A stretch of 64,000 nt of DNA, from the NCBI GenBank assembly GCA_022448525.1, contig JAKVCX010000005.1, positions 1-64,000 on the forward strand, in the 5' to 3' direction. A program made the position numbers and the translations under genes. Positions 9,546 through 18,628 of this stretch are shown in pieces (within the stretch, counting starts at the first letter, position 1; every line of letters begins with the position of its first letter). Source of the stretch: Tenacibaculum sp. (GTDB taxonomy: Bacteria; Bacteroidota; Bacteroidia; Flavobacteriales; Flavobacteriaceae). Under the pieces are notes generated by a model. It saw only the letters and a list, made by a program, of their open reading frames with translations, had not been told where the DNA came from and did no database searches.

Positions 9546-10724
9546 ATGAAAGTATTGGTTTTAAACTCGGGAAGTTCATCCATAAAATATCAATTATTTA
9601 TAATGCCGGAAGAAAGAGTAATTTGTTCTGGTTTAATTGAAAGAATTGGTTTAGAAGAAGGAGCAGTTCATTATGAATCAGCAAATGATGATGTTACTGA
9701 ACATATAAAAATTGATAATCATAGAATCGGTTTAGAAAAGGTAGTTGCTTTACTTTTAGATGAAAAGATTGGTGTTATTTCTTCAACCGATGAAATTGAA
9801 ATTGTTGGTCATAGAGTTGTACATGGAGGAAGTTCGTTCACAAGTACAACTGAGGTTACCGAAGAAGTGAAAAGTAAAATAGAAGATTTATTCTCTTTGG
9901 CTCCTCAACACAATCCTGCGAATTTAGAAGGAATTAAAGTTGCAGAAGCAATTTTTACTAGAGCAAAACAAGTTGCAGTTTTCGATACAGCTTTCCATCA
10001 AAGTATTCCAGAGAAAGCATATACGTATGCAATTCCTAAAAAGTTTTTGAATGAAAATAAAATTCGTTTATATGGATTTCATGGGACAAGTCACAAATAT
10101 GTTTCTGAAAAAGCGATTGATTATTTAGGGAAAAAAGAATCTAAAATAATCACAGTTCATTTAGGAAATGGATGCAGTATTTCAGCTATTGAAAATGGGA
10201 AAAGTATTGATCATAGTTTGGGATTTGGTCCAGTTACTGGTTTAGTAATGGGAACAAGAAGTGGAGACATTGATCATACATTGATTTTCTATTTAGTGAA
10301 TAATTTAGGTTATGATATTAATTCCGTAAATACACTTTTACAAAAAGAAAGCGGAATGTTCGGATTAACTGGTTATAGCGATTTACGTGATATTGAAGCA
10401 GAGGCCTCAAAAGGAAATAAAGATTGTCAGTTAGCGCTAGATATTAATACCTACAGAATTAAAAAATATATTGGATCGTATATCGCAGCAATGAATGGTG
10501 TTGATGCAATTGTTTTTACAGCTGGTATCGGAGAGAACTCTTCATTAGTTAGAGAAAAAGTTTGTACGCATTTAGAGTTCTTCGGAATAGAAATCGACAA
10601 ACAAAAAAATGATACAAGAGCTAAAGAATTAATTAAAATTCATAAGCCAGAATCTAAAGTGAAATTATTAGTAATCCCAACAAATGAAGAATTGGAGATT
10701 GCAAAACAAGCTTTCCAGTTATAA
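9546..10724 (+). CDS. ackA: Acetate kinase
   Basis: Transfers phosphate from acetyl phosphate to ADP, giving acetate and ATP. The protein has the full family length (392 residues). It carries the N-terminal NSGSSSIKYQ motif, the central GFHGTSHKYVSEKA signature, and the phosphate-binding VHLGNGCSI and TAGIGENS segments. It lies 3 bases after pta and is followed by a strong terminator, so pta-ackA is a self-contained two-gene unit with its own promoter. Confidence 0.97.
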   Translation: MKVLVLNSGSSSIKYQLFIMPEERVICSGLIERIGLEEGAVHYESANDDVTEHIKIDNHRIGLEKVVALLLDEKIGVISSTDEIEIVGHRVVHGGSSFTSTTEVTEEVKSKIEDLFSLAPQHNPANLEGIKVAEAIFTRAKQVAVFDTAFHQSIPEKAYTYAIPKKFLNENKIRLYGFHGTSHKYVSEKAIDYLGKKESKIITVHLGNGCSISAIENGKSIDHSLGFGPVTGLVMGTRSGDIDHTLIFYLVNNLGYDINSVNTLLQKESGMFGLTGYSDLRDIEAEASKGNKDCQLALDINTYRIKKYIGSYIAAMNGVDAIVFTAGIGENSSLVREKVCTHLEFFGIEIDKQKNDTRAKELIKIHKPESKVKLLVIPTNEELEIAKQAFQL

Positions 10725-10734
10725 ATAAAAATAT

Positions 10735-10767
10735 AAAAGCGATTTAGAATTTCTAAATCGCTTTTTT
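10735..10767. terminator. Bidirectional terminator between ackA and katG
   Basis: AGCGATTTAGAA (10738-10749) and TTCTAAATCGCT (10751-10762) form a nearly loopless 12-bp perfect inverted repeat. Flanking A- and T-runs let it end transcription on either strand. It lies between convergent ackA (+) and katG (-). Confidence 0.9.
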
Positions 10768-10791
10768 AATGTTACGAATAAGACGGGTAAA

Positions 10792-13056
10792 TTATTCTAC
10801 ATCAAATCTATCTAAATTCATCACTTTTGTCCAAGCGCTTACAAAGTCTTGTACAAATCTTTCTTGAGCATCTTCACTTGCATAAACTTCAGCTACAGCT
10901 CTTAATTCTGAATTTGAACCAAAAATTAAATCAGCTCTTGTAGCAGTCCACTTTACTGTATTGTTGCTTCTATCAATAATGTTGAAAAGTTCTTTTTTAT
11001 CTGAAGTTGCTTCCCATTTATATTTCATGTCTAATAAATTCACGAAGAATTCATTTGTCAATACTCCAGGAGTTGAAGTCATGATTCCAATATTTGATCC
11101 ATTATAATTGGTGTTCAAAGCTCTCATTCCTCCAACTAACACAGTCATTTCAGGTGCAGATAAAGTTAATAACTGCGCTTTATCTACTAATAATTGTTCA
11201 GCCGATAAAGTATAATCTGTTTTCTGGTAATTTCTAAATCCATCAGCCATAGGTTCTAAAACAGCGATACCGTCAGTATCCGTTTGTTCTTGTGTTGCAT
11301 CAGCTCTTCCTGGTGTAAATGGAACCGAGATTGAAACTCCAGCTTTTTTGGCTGCATCTTCAATAGCAACATTTCCACCTAAAACAATTAAATCAGCGAT
11401 TGAGACTTGTTTAGTTCCTTTATTAAACTCTTGCTGAACTGTCTCATAAATTTTTAAAACTCTTTTTAATTGAGAAGGATTGTTAGATTCCCAATTGACT
11501 TGTGGTTCTAAACGAATTCTTGCTCCATTTGCTCCACCACGTCTATCAGAATTTCTATAAGTTGAAGCAGAAGCCCAAGCTGTTGATACTAATTCACCAG
11601 TTGTTAAACCAGATGAAAGAATCTTTGATTTCAGATTATTAACGTCTGTAGTTGTTATTTTCGATGCATTTGAAGAAGAAATTGGATCTTGCCAAATAAA
11701 ATCATCTTTAGGAATTTCTGGACCTAAGTAAGTTGATTTCGGTCCCATATCTCTATGCGTTAATTTAAACCAAGCTCTTGCGAATGCTTTATTAAACTCT
11801 TCTGGATTTTCATAAAAGCGACGCGAAATTTTCTCATATGCCGGATCTTTAATTAAAGCAACATCTGTTACCAACATTGTCGGTGTATGATATTTTGTTT
11901 TATCAAAAGCATCAGGGAATTTTACAACTGAATTTTTTGCTTCGAATTGATGAGCTCCACCAGGACTTTTGGTTAAAACCCATTCGTTTTCAAAAAGAGT
12001 TTCAAAATAATTCTGACTCCATTTATCAGGAGTCACTGTCCAAATAACTTCTAAACCAGAGGTAATGGCATCCTTTCCTTTACCAGATTTGTAGTCACTT
12101 TTCCAACCTAATCCTTGTTCTGCAATTCCGGCTCCTTCTGGAGCAGCTCCTAAATGATGACCACCTGCTTGTCCGTGTGTTTTACCTAAAGTATGTCCAC
12201 CTGCAATTAAGGCAACTGTTTCTTCATCATTCATTCCCATTCTTCCAAAACTAATTCTAATGTCTTTCGCAGAGGCGATTGGATCAGGATTTCCATTCGG
12301 TCCTTCAGGATTTACATAAATTAATCCCATTTGAACGGCAGCTAAAGGTTTTTCTAACTCACCATTTTTATAACGTTCATCATTTGCAAGCCATTCAGTT
12401 TCCGATCCAAAATATACATTTGTTTGTGGTTCCCAAGTATCTTCTCTTCCACCAGCAAATCCAATAGTTTTAAATCCAGCTTCTTCTAAGGCAACATTCC
12501 CTGCTAAAATCATTAAATCTGCCCAAGATATTTTCTGTCCATATTTTTGTTTTACAGGCCAAAGTAATCTTCTTGCTTTGTCTAAGTTCGCATTATCAGG
12601 CCAACTATTTTGAGGAGCAAAACGTTGTCTCCCTTCACGAGTTCCGCCTCGTCCATCCCCAGTTCTGTAGGTTCCAGCACTGTGCCAAGCCATTCGAATA
12701 AACAAACCTCCGTAAGTTCCATAATCAGCTGGCCACCATTCTTTAGAATCGGTTAATGTTTTCGCAATATCTTTTTTCAGTGCGAAGTAATCTAAACTTT
12801 CAAATTCTTTCTTGTAATCAAACTCTCCTAAAGGGTTTGATAAAGAAGAATTCTGTCTTAGTACAGATAAGTCTAAACTGTTCTTCCACCAATCTTTTGT
12901 TGTTTTTCCTTCTCCTTTAATTGTTAATCCTGTTGATGGAGTTTTTCCAAAACCAAAAGGACAAGATCCTCCTTCTTTGGCTTCACCTTCGGCTTTGTTC
13001 CCATTACACGATACTAACATTAATAAAAGAGTTCCTGTTAATAATTGTAGTTTCAT
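10792..13056 (-). CDS. katG: Catalase-peroxidase KatG, predicted lipoprotein
   Basis: Haem enzyme that removes hydrogen peroxide (catalase) and oxidises organic donors (peroxidase). All key residues are present: distal Arg121, Trp124 and His125 in [11 protein letters not shown]; Trp124-Tyr247-Met275, which form the family's covalent adduct; and proximal His288 in [10 protein letters not shown]. The second, degenerate peroxidase domain is complete (754 residues in total). Unusually, the protein begins with a lipoprotein signal peptide whose lipobox LVSC ends at Cys17, followed by about 30 linker-like residues. This predicts a membrane-anchored, periplasm-facing enzyme. It is divergent from oxyR, whose product probably induces it. 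Confidence 0.96.
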   Translation of the reverse strand: MKLQLLTGTLLLMLVSCNGNKAEGEAKEGGSCPFGFGKTPSTGLTIKGEGKTTKDWWKNSLDLSVLRQNSSLSNPLGEFDYKKEFESLDYFALKKDIAKTLTDSKEWWPADYGTYGGLFIRMAWHSAGTYRTGDGRGGTREGRQRFAPQNSWPDNANLDKARRLLWPVKQKYGQKISWADLMILAGNVALEEAGFKTIGFAGGREDTWEPQTNVYFGSETEWLANDERYKNGELEKPLAAVQMGLIYVNPEGPNGNPDPIASAKDIRISFGRMGMNDEETVALIAGGHTLGKTHGQAGGHHLGAAPEGAGIAEQGLGWKSDYKSGKGKDAITSGLEVIWTVTPDKWSQNYFETLFENEWVLTKSPGGAHQFEAKNSVVKFPDAFDKTKYHTPTMLVTDVALIKDPAYEKISRRFYENPEEFNKAFARAWFKLTHRDMGPKSTYLGPEIPKDDFIWQDPISSSNASKITTTDVNNLKSKILSSGLTTGELVSTAWASASTYRNSDRRGGANGARIRLEPQVNWESNNPSQLKRVLKIYETVQQEFNKGTKQVSIADLIVLGGNVAIEDAAKKAGVSISVPFTPGRADATQEQTDTDGIAVLEPMADGFRNYQKTDYTLSAEQLLVDKAQLLTLSAPEMTVLVGGMRALNTNYNGSNIGIMTSTPGVLTNEFFVNLLDMKYKWEATSDKKELFNIIDRSNNTVKWTATRADLIFGSNSELRAVAEVYASEDAQERFVQDFVSAWTKVMNLDRFDVE

Positions 13057-13124
13057 AATGATTCGATTAATTATGTTACAAAGGACGAACTTCAGTTTTA
13101 TTTATAAAAACGATATTTGTATTG

Positions 13125-13143
13125 TTAACATCTACAATGTAAA
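13125..13143. promoter_or_regulatory. Possible OxyR operator between katG and oxyR
   Basis: An imperfect inverted repeat (TTAACAT, 5 bases, ATGTAAA; six of seven pairs match) has the T-N11-A geometry of LysR-family sites. It lies in the 110-base gap between the divergent katG and oxyR starts. Assignment rests on position and shape only. Confidence 0.35.
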
Positions 13144-13151
13144 TATTAATG

Positions 13152-13159
13152 TATATTTG
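13152..13159 (+). promoter_or_regulatory. Candidate -7 element of the oxyR promoter
   Basis: TATATTTG matches TAnnTTTG exactly and ends 7 bases before the ATG at 13167, so the message would start at or beside the start codon. The nearest upstream TTG (13122-13124) is 27 bases away, outside the usual 17-23 spacing, so the -33 half is not supported. An activator or repressor site overlapping the promoter could explain this. Confidence 0.4.
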
Positions 13160-13166
13160 CTTCATT

Positions 13167-14105
13167 ATGAATATTCAACAATTTCAATATGTATTAGCAG
13201 TTGTAGATTTTAAAAATTTTGAAGCTGCTGCCGAAAAGTGTTTTGTGACTCAATCTACTCTTAGTACCATGATTGGTAGGTTGGAGAATGAAATCGGAAT
13301 TAAAATATTTAATAGAAAAACAAAACCTGTTTCCGTAACTGCCGAAGGAGAGGAAATTATAAAGAGACTTCGAATTCTTGCAAATGAGGTAGATGCTTTG
13401 AATAATTTGGTGCAAGAGTTAAAAGGTGAAATGATAGGGGAATTGAAAATTGGAGTAATTCCTACTGTTGCTCCATATTTGTTACCATTGTTCTTGACTA
13501 ATTTTGCTAAGATTTTTCCTAAGGTGAAAATTATAGTTCGTGAAATGACAACAACGGAAATTCAAAAAGCAATAAATGTAAGAACTATCGATGTTGGAAT
13601 ATTAGCTTTACCGCTGGAAGATCCTAATTTAAATGAAATCCCACTTTATTCTGAACCTTTCGTACTTTATGATTGCAGTGGAGAAGCTAAAACTGAACAA
13701 ATTTCTGTAAGTGATTTAGATTATTCTAAATTATGTTTATTACAAGAAGGCCATTGTCTTAGAACGCAAGTACAGCGAATTTGTGATTTAACAGATCAAT
13801 GCGCAAATAAAGAAGAAAATTTTGAATTCGAATCTGGTTCTATGGATAGTTTATTAAGAATTACTAAAGCGAGAAAAGGAATTACCATTTTACCTTATTT
13901 AGCAACACTTGATTTAACGGAAGATATAAAGAGTAAAATAATTGAATTTAATGATCCGATACCAGTGCGTAATATAGGATTAGTTACACATAAATTCTTT
14001 GTAAAGAAAAAGCTCCTAGAGAAATTAAAAACTCTTATTCAAGAATCAGTAGTTGATTTTCTACCTGATAATCAAGAGAACTACAAAATATTAAAACCAT
14101 TATAG
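13167..14105 (+). CDS. oxyR: LysR-family hydrogen peroxide sensor OxyR
   Basis: Transcription factor with an N-terminal winged helix-turn-helix (residues about 1-60) and a C-terminal sensor domain. The sensor contains GHCLRTQVQRIC, that is Cys197 and Cys206 with exactly eight residues between them. This matches the Cys199/Cys208 redox pair of E. coli OxyR in place and spacing, so a disulphide-switched peroxide sensor is a firm call. The ATG at 13167 was chosen over an in-frame ATG 18 bases upstream because it starts the conserved MNIQQFQYVLAV sequence. Divergent from katG, its likely target. Confidence 0.93.
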   Translation: MNIQQFQYVLAVVDFKNFEAAAEKCFVTQSTLSTMIGRLENEIGIKIFNRKTKPVSVTAEGEEIIKRLRILANEVDALNNLVQELKGEMIGELKIGVIPTVAPYLLPLFLTNFAKIFPKVKIIVREMTTTEIQKAINVRTIDVGILALPLEDPNLNEIPLYSEPFVLYDCSGEAKTEQISVSDLDYSKLCLLQEGHCLRTQVQRICDLTDQCANKEENFEFESGSMDSLLRITKARKGITILPYLATLDLTEDIKSKIIEFNDPIPVRNIGLVTHKFFVKKKLLEKLKTLIQESVVDFLPDNQENYKILKPL

Positions 14106-14135
14106 CTACTAATAACTATAATGGTTTAGATATAA

Positions 14136-15296
14136 TTATATGTTTTCTAAGAAAGTTCCAATACTTTCTCCAAGAGTAAACGAGTAGTTTTGTTTGGCAA
14201 GAGCAAATTCAATTGCACTAAGTGTGGCAACAATATCACTTTTGTTAATAGCTCCCATATGTCCAACTCTAAAATATTGAGTTTTTATTTCTGCATGTAA
14301 ACCACCAGCTAAAATTACTCCGTATTCACTAATATCTTTTCTAAATTGGTTTCCATCGATTCCTTCTGGATAATAAATGGCACTCATTGTATTTGCGGCA
14401 ATTTCTTCTCTTTTAGGAACTAATTTTAAACCTATTTTTTGAATAGCTTCTCTGAAGGCTTTAGCATAAATAAGATGCGATTCAACTCTATTCTCAATTC
14501 CTTCAGAATTGATAAGGTTCAAACTAACTTCCAATGCACGAATTAAATTTACTGGAGGTGTTCCAAAGTATGAAGGTCGTCTTTCTTCATAAGCTTCCAT
14601 AATTGGCAACCAATTGGTAAAACTTCCATAATAATTTTGAACAGGAGTTTTTCTGTTTTTCCAAGTTGTCATTGCTTTTTCAGAAACCACTAATAAGGCT
14701 AATCCAGGAGGAACTCCAATTGCTTTTTGAGAACCAGTTAACACAACATCAATTCCCCAATCTTCTTGTGGAGTTCTTTCACCAGCAGTTGCGCATACAC
14801 CATCTAACACCGTTAGTGTATTATATTTTTTTGCAATATCAGCAACAGATTTAGGATCGGTTAATACACCAGTTGAAGTATCAACATGAGTAATCGTAAC
14901 TAACTTGTAATTTTTAGAAGATAGTTCTTCTTCAATTTTCTCTAAAGGCACAATCTCTCCAATTTCAGCTTGTAAAACCGTAACATTTGCTCCATAAGTT
15001 GCTAAGATATTTTTATAACGTTCTCCAAAATATCCAGTAGAAATTACTAATGTATTATCTCCAATCTCAAGTAAATTACTAGCGGCCATATCCATTGCTA
15101 AAGTTCCACTTCCTGCTACAATAAAAGGTTGTCCTTTTGGAGCCAACCAAATTTTACGCATTAATTCTAAAGAATTTCCAAAGCTTTCAATAAAGTTAGG
15201 AGCAACATGACTTGTAGTTACTTCTCCCATGGCTCTTAGTACTGAAGGATCAACTTCAATTGGGCCAGGAATCATTAATAATTTTCTGTTTTTCAT
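14136..15296 (-). CDS. Class V aminotransferase, alanine-glyoxylate / serine-pyruvate type
   Basis: PLP-dependent aminotransferase of the AGXT-like group (386 residues). The N-terminal MIPGPIEVDPSVLRAMG and SHVAPNF segments are characteristic of serine/alanine:pyruvate or glyoxylate enzymes. The PLP-binding lysine is Lys191 in GSQKAIGVPPG, and HVDTSTGVLTD and DGVCATAGE supply the cofactor pocket. The exact amino donor cannot be fixed from sequence; soluble hydrogenase small-subunit-like annotations also occur in this family. It is convergent with oxyR, and no hairpin terminator was noticed between them. Confidence 0.85.
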   Translation of the reverse strand: MKNRKLLMIPGPIEVDPSVLRAMGEVTTSHVAPNFIESFGNSLELMRKIWLAPKGQPFIVAGSGTLAMDMAASNLLEIGDNTLVISTGYFGERYKNILATYGANVTVLQAEIGEIVPLEKIEEELSSKNYKLVTITHVDTSTGVLTDPKSVADIAKKYNTLTVLDGVCATAGERTPQEDWGIDVVLTGSQKAIGVPPGLALLVVSEKAMTTWKNRKTPVQNYYGSFTNWLPIMEAYEERRPSYFGTPPVNLIRALEVSLNLINSEGIENRVESHLIYAKAFREAIQKIGLKLVPKREEIAANTMSAIYYPEGIDGNQFRKDISEYGVILAGGLHAEIKTQYFRVGHMGAINKSDIVATLSAIEFALAKQNYSFTLGESIGTFLENI

Positions 15297-15447
15297 GAAA
15301 TTGTGGTCTAAAAAAATGAATGTTATTGCTGTGAAATTACAGAATAGTTTTTACTAAAACCTTATAGTAACAAAAGTTTACGGTTATCATAAAAATGAGC
15401 TGTTTATTTTATGATTTTCTGATTTTGAAATAGTGAATTTTATGCAT

Positions 15448-15475
15448 TTGTAGCGATGTAAGTTTGTTAGCTTTG
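15448..15475 (+). promoter_or_regulatory. Promoter of the truA-like gene, probably leaderless
   Basis: TTG at 15448-15450, a 17-base spacer and TAGCTTTG at 15468-15475 give a perfect Bacteroidota promoter. The start codon begins at 15480, only 4 bases after the -7 element. Transcription should therefore begin at or within a couple of bases of the ATG. Confidence 0.65.
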
Positions 15476-15479
15476 CAAT

Positions 15480-16265
15480 ATGAATTACAATTACTCATAT
15501 TTAGTTAGGTTTCAATATTTAGGATTCCGATTTCATGGTTGGCAAAAACAACCGAATTTGAAAACAGTTCATTGGGCTTTGGATAAAACATTAAAATTTG
15601 TTTGCAAAGGAATTCGGTTTAAAACAATTGGAGTTGGAAGAACGGATGCGAAAGTATCTTCAACTAATTATGCGTATCAATTATTTATTGATGAAAAAAT
15701 AGAAGAAAAAAAGTTTATAGAGAGTTTTAATATTAATTCTCCAGCCGATATCAGGGTAGTTGAAATTGAAGTATTAAAAGATGAAAAGTTTAATATTATT
15801 CAACATCCAAAAATTAAAGAGTATCGCTATTATTTTTCGCATGGAGAAAAGAATCATCCGTATTGTGCACCTTTTTTGGTAGGATATTTACAAACTTTAG
15901 ACATGGAATTAATGACAAAAGCTGCCAAGTTATTTGAGGGTTTCCATAATTTTAAACATTATTGTACAAAACCATCTGAAGAAACAAAAGTTGAACGTAC
16001 TATTGATAGTTGTGAGATCATCGAAAATACAGAATTAACTGCATCTTTTTTTCCTGAGAAAAGTTATATTTTAATTATAAAAGGACAAGGATTCTTACGA
16101 AATCAAATTCGATTAATAATGGGAGCATTAGCCGAGGTTGGAAAAGGAAATTATGATTTAGATTTTATAAAAGAAAGTTTAGATGGAAACAAAGAAATAA
16201 CTTTCTTAAAAACAATTGCTCCTGCTTCTGGTTTGCATCTTCATAAAGTAGAGTTTAAAGAATAA
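15480..16265 (+). CDS. TruA-family tRNA pseudouridine synthase (variant)
   Basis: Predicted to isomerise uridine to pseudouridine in RNA. It has the TruA layout: YLGFRFHGWQKQP near the N-terminus, the catalytic aspartate Asp56 in VGRTDAKVSS, and GQGFLRNQIRLIMG near the C-terminus. The motif after the catalytic Asp is altered: classical TruA has GRTDAGVHA, here KVSS replaces GVHA. With 261 residues it is close to family length. I call it a TruA-like enzyme rather than the housekeeping truA; its target position in tRNA (38-40 in TruA) is not guaranteed. Confidence 0.8.
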   Translation: MNYNYSYLVRFQYLGFRFHGWQKQPNLKTVHWALDKTLKFVCKGIRFKTIGVGRTDAKVSSTNYAYQLFIDEKIEEKKFIESFNINSPADIRVVEIEVLKDEKFNIIQHPKIKEYRYYFSHGEKNHPYCAPFLVGYLQTLDMELMTKAAKLFEGFHNFKHYCTKPSEETKVERTIDSCEIIENTELTASFFPEKSYILIIKGQGFLRNQIRLIMGALAEVGKGNYDLDFIKESLDGNKEITFLKTIAPASGLHLHKVEFKE

Positions 16266-16294
16266 AAAACTGTTTTTAAGAAAGCTATTTGATT

Positions 16295-17980
16295 TTATTT
16301 TTTCAGAAATTTAAATTTAGCTGCATTATCATTTTCCAGCTTTATAAAGTACAAGCCGCTAGTTAAATTAGAAACATCAATTTGTTGTTTTTTAGCCGCC
16401 GGCAATTTAATTACTAATTGGCCTAAAGTATTGTAAATCTCAATAGCATCTTCCGAAGTTGTTGAAAATTCGATAGTTAATTTATCGATAGTTGGATTTG
16501 GGAACACATTTAAAGTTTCAATTGTGTTATAATCATTTGTGCTTAAAGTATTCAGTGTGAGTTTTTTTACAAATGAATCTTGACTTCCAAGTGCTGTCAA
16601 CTCTTGAATGTCTGATGTAAAATCAAAATCTACAGTATTTCTAAATTCACCACAGACGTAAATATTTTTGTTTGAATCGATTGTAATCGAAGAACCAATG
16701 TCTTCTCCAGTACCTCCAACACCATAAGCCCAAATGAAGTTACCATCAGTATCTAATTTTTGAACGAAAATATCTTCATTACCTGCAGATACTAGGTTTT
16801 CGATTCCAGCATTTGGGTTAAAATCAGCGGTATTTTGAAAATACCCTACAGTTAAAATATTTGCTTCAGCGTCTGTTATTATTTTACTAGAGTAATCAAA
16901 TTCGGTTCCTCCCATAGTTTTTGCCCAAATGAAGTTACCATCGTTATCTAATTTTTGAACAAAAACGTCACCACTTCCCACCGAAGTAAATAAAGCTTGT
17001 GCTGTTCCATAATCTAAATCAGTTTCTCCATTAATATGACCAGTAACACATAAATCATTATTCTTATCTATAGTAATAGATTTTATTCCTTCATCGGTTT
17101 TACCAGTTAATTGGTGAGCCCAAACAAGATTACCGTCTTTATCCATTTTCATTAAAAAACGATCAATAACACCATTTAAAACCGTAAAGTTTTGTTCGTT
17201 TGGACCCGGATCAAAATCAACAGTTTGACCAAAATAACCACCACCAAAAATGTTATTATCTTTATCCGTAGTAATAGTTCTTATTGCTTCAGTGCTTGTT
17301 CCTCCGATTGTTTTAACAAAGTTAAAACTTCCAGTTGAGTCCAGTTTTAATATAAAAATATCAGTTCCACCATTAGAAGTAATTATATCTGAGGTTGTAT
17401 CTGGGTTAAAGTTAACGGTTCCTTGAAAGAACCCAGAAGTAATAACATCATTATTACTATCAGTAGTTAAAGTTAAACCATTATCAAAATTATCATCTCC
17501 ATAACCTTTTGCCCAAAGGAAATTTCCGTTTGGATCTAATTTTAAAACGAAAATATCAGTTAGTCCATTTGAAGTAAGATTGAATACATCGGCGCCAGGA
17601 TTAAAATCAACTGTATTCCTGAATGTTCCTGTTGCATAAATATTCCCATCCGAATCGGTAGTAATATAATTTCCTTCATCAGTTCCACTTCCTCCGATAA
17701 TTTTTACCCATAATTGGTTTCCATTGGAGTCTAATTTTTGAATGAAGATATCTCCACCACCATTCGAAGAAAAGTTTTGTACAGTTGAACTTGAATCAAA
17801 ATTTACAGTACCAAAGAAATACCCGATTGTATAAATGTTTTGGTTATTATCTACAGTTATTTCATTTGCAATTACAGAGCTTGTTCCTTCAATGTGATTT
17901 ATAAAATCAAGTTTATATTCTTGGGAATAAAGTGATATTGCAAAGAATGAGCATAGAATAAGTAAGTAATTCTTTTTCAT
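16295..17980 (-). CDS. Secreted SBBP-repeat beta-propeller with T9SS type A sorting domain
   Basis: Predicted cell-surface or secreted protein of unknown binding role. A signal peptide (MKKNYLLILCSFFAISLYSQ) is followed by seven repeats of roughly 60-70 residues. Each repeat is built around a GxFxxTVDFNPG-like strand, an IFVxKLDxxGNxLWAK strand and an ITTDxxxNIY strand, consistent with a seven-bladed propeller of SBBP type. The C-terminal about 75 residues (FPNPTIDKLTIEF ... YNTLGQLV ... SGLYFIKLE ... FKFLKK) form a type A T9SS sorting domain, so it should cross the outer membrane by the gliding-associated secretion system. Confidence 0.88.
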   Translation of the reverse strand: MKKNYLLILCSFFAISLYSQEYKLDFINHIEGTSSVIANEITVDNNQNIYTIGYFFGTVNFDSSSTVQNFSSNGGGDIFIQKLDSNGNQLWVKIIGGSGTDEGNYITTDSDGNIYATGTFRNTVDFNPGADVFNLTSNGLTDIFVLKLDPNGNFLWAKGYGDDNFDNGLTLTTDSNNDVITSGFFQGTVNFNPDTTSDIITSNGGTDIFILKLDSTGSFNFVKTIGGTSTEAIRTITTDKDNNIFGGGYFGQTVDFDPGPNEQNFTVLNGVIDRFLMKMDKDGNLVWAHQLTGKTDEGIKSITIDKNNDLCVTGHINGETDLDYGTAQALFTSVGSGDVFVQKLDNDGNFIWAKTMGGTEFDYSSKIITDAEANILTVGYFQNTADFNPNAGIENLVSAGNEDIFVQKLDTDGNFIWAYGVGGTGEDIGSSITIDSNKNIYVCGEFRNTVDFDFTSDIQELTALGSQDSFVKKLTLNTLSTNDYNTIETLNVFPNPTIDKLTIEFSTTSEDAIEIYNTLGQLVIKLPAAKKQQIDVSNLTSGLYFIKLENDNAAKFKFLKK

Positions 17981-18079
17981 AAAATATTGTTTTTTTAAGG
18001 TTGCAAACTTAATATTTAATATGGAATTGAGATAAATTGCTTACAAAATCTTTTTACAAATTCAACTTGTAGTTAACTG

Positions 18080-18628
18080 TTATCCTTTGAGTTCTTCATA
18101 AAATTTATTCTCTTTTCGAATACTGAAGGCCACAATTATGGCAATGATGAATATCGATAGAAAACCTGAAATTAAAATATAAGTGTAAAATCCTTCTGAA
18201 AACTCTTGTTTAAAATAGGGTAGAAGCAACGTAAAGCCATAAGTGTAAATAATAAAACACATTGGAGTAACTCCATAGTTTATCATCTTCCTAATCTTAA
18301 AATGTGTTCCTAGATAATTTTGAAAAGCTTTACTATTTAATGCAATAATTTGTTGTTCTTTTTTATAAAGCGAGAGAGTTTCTAAAGCAATTCTAAAAGT
18401 CAAACTAGTTATCATTAATAAAAGTCCGATTGTAAAATTGTTCCATTCATAAACCGAACAGTAAATTGTATATGCAATTAAAATTACAATTGTAATTGAT
18501 AAAATAGTTATAGATAAAAACTGTCCGTTACGTTGTTTTTGTGCCAGTTTAATTATGTTTTCTGGCGTATTAGTATTGGAATTATCTTTTTGACTTTTCC
18601 AAAGTTGATTTAATTTATCATTTTCCAT
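18080..18628 (-). CDS. Predicted membrane protein paired with an ECF sigma factor (possible anti-sigma)
   Basis: 182 residues with no recognised catalytic motif. The N-terminal 35 residues are polar and begin MENDKLNQLWKSQ. Four hydrophobic segments follow (roughly residues 36-60, 65-82, 117-135 and 147-168), with a short charged tail. Its start overlaps the end of the sigma-factor gene by 11 bases, so the two are translated together. That arrangement and the cytoplasmic N-terminus suggest a membrane-bound partner or inhibitor of the sigma factor; this is inference from context, as no anti-sigma domain is recognisable. Confidence 0.7.
   Translation of the reverse strand: MENDKLNQLWKSQKDNSNTNTPENIIKLAQKQRNGQFLSITILSITIVILIAYTIYCSVYEWNNFTIGLLLMITSLTFRIALETLSLYKKEQQIIALNSKAFQNYLGTHFKIRKMINYGVTPMCFIIYTYGFTLLLPYFKQEFSEGFYTYILISGFLSIFIIAIIVAFSIRKENKFYEELKG

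Noticed and set aside
10792..13056. KatG as a fused two-enzyme protein
   Set aside because: The second half is the normal degenerate C-terminal peroxidase domain of KatG; the length is in the usual range.
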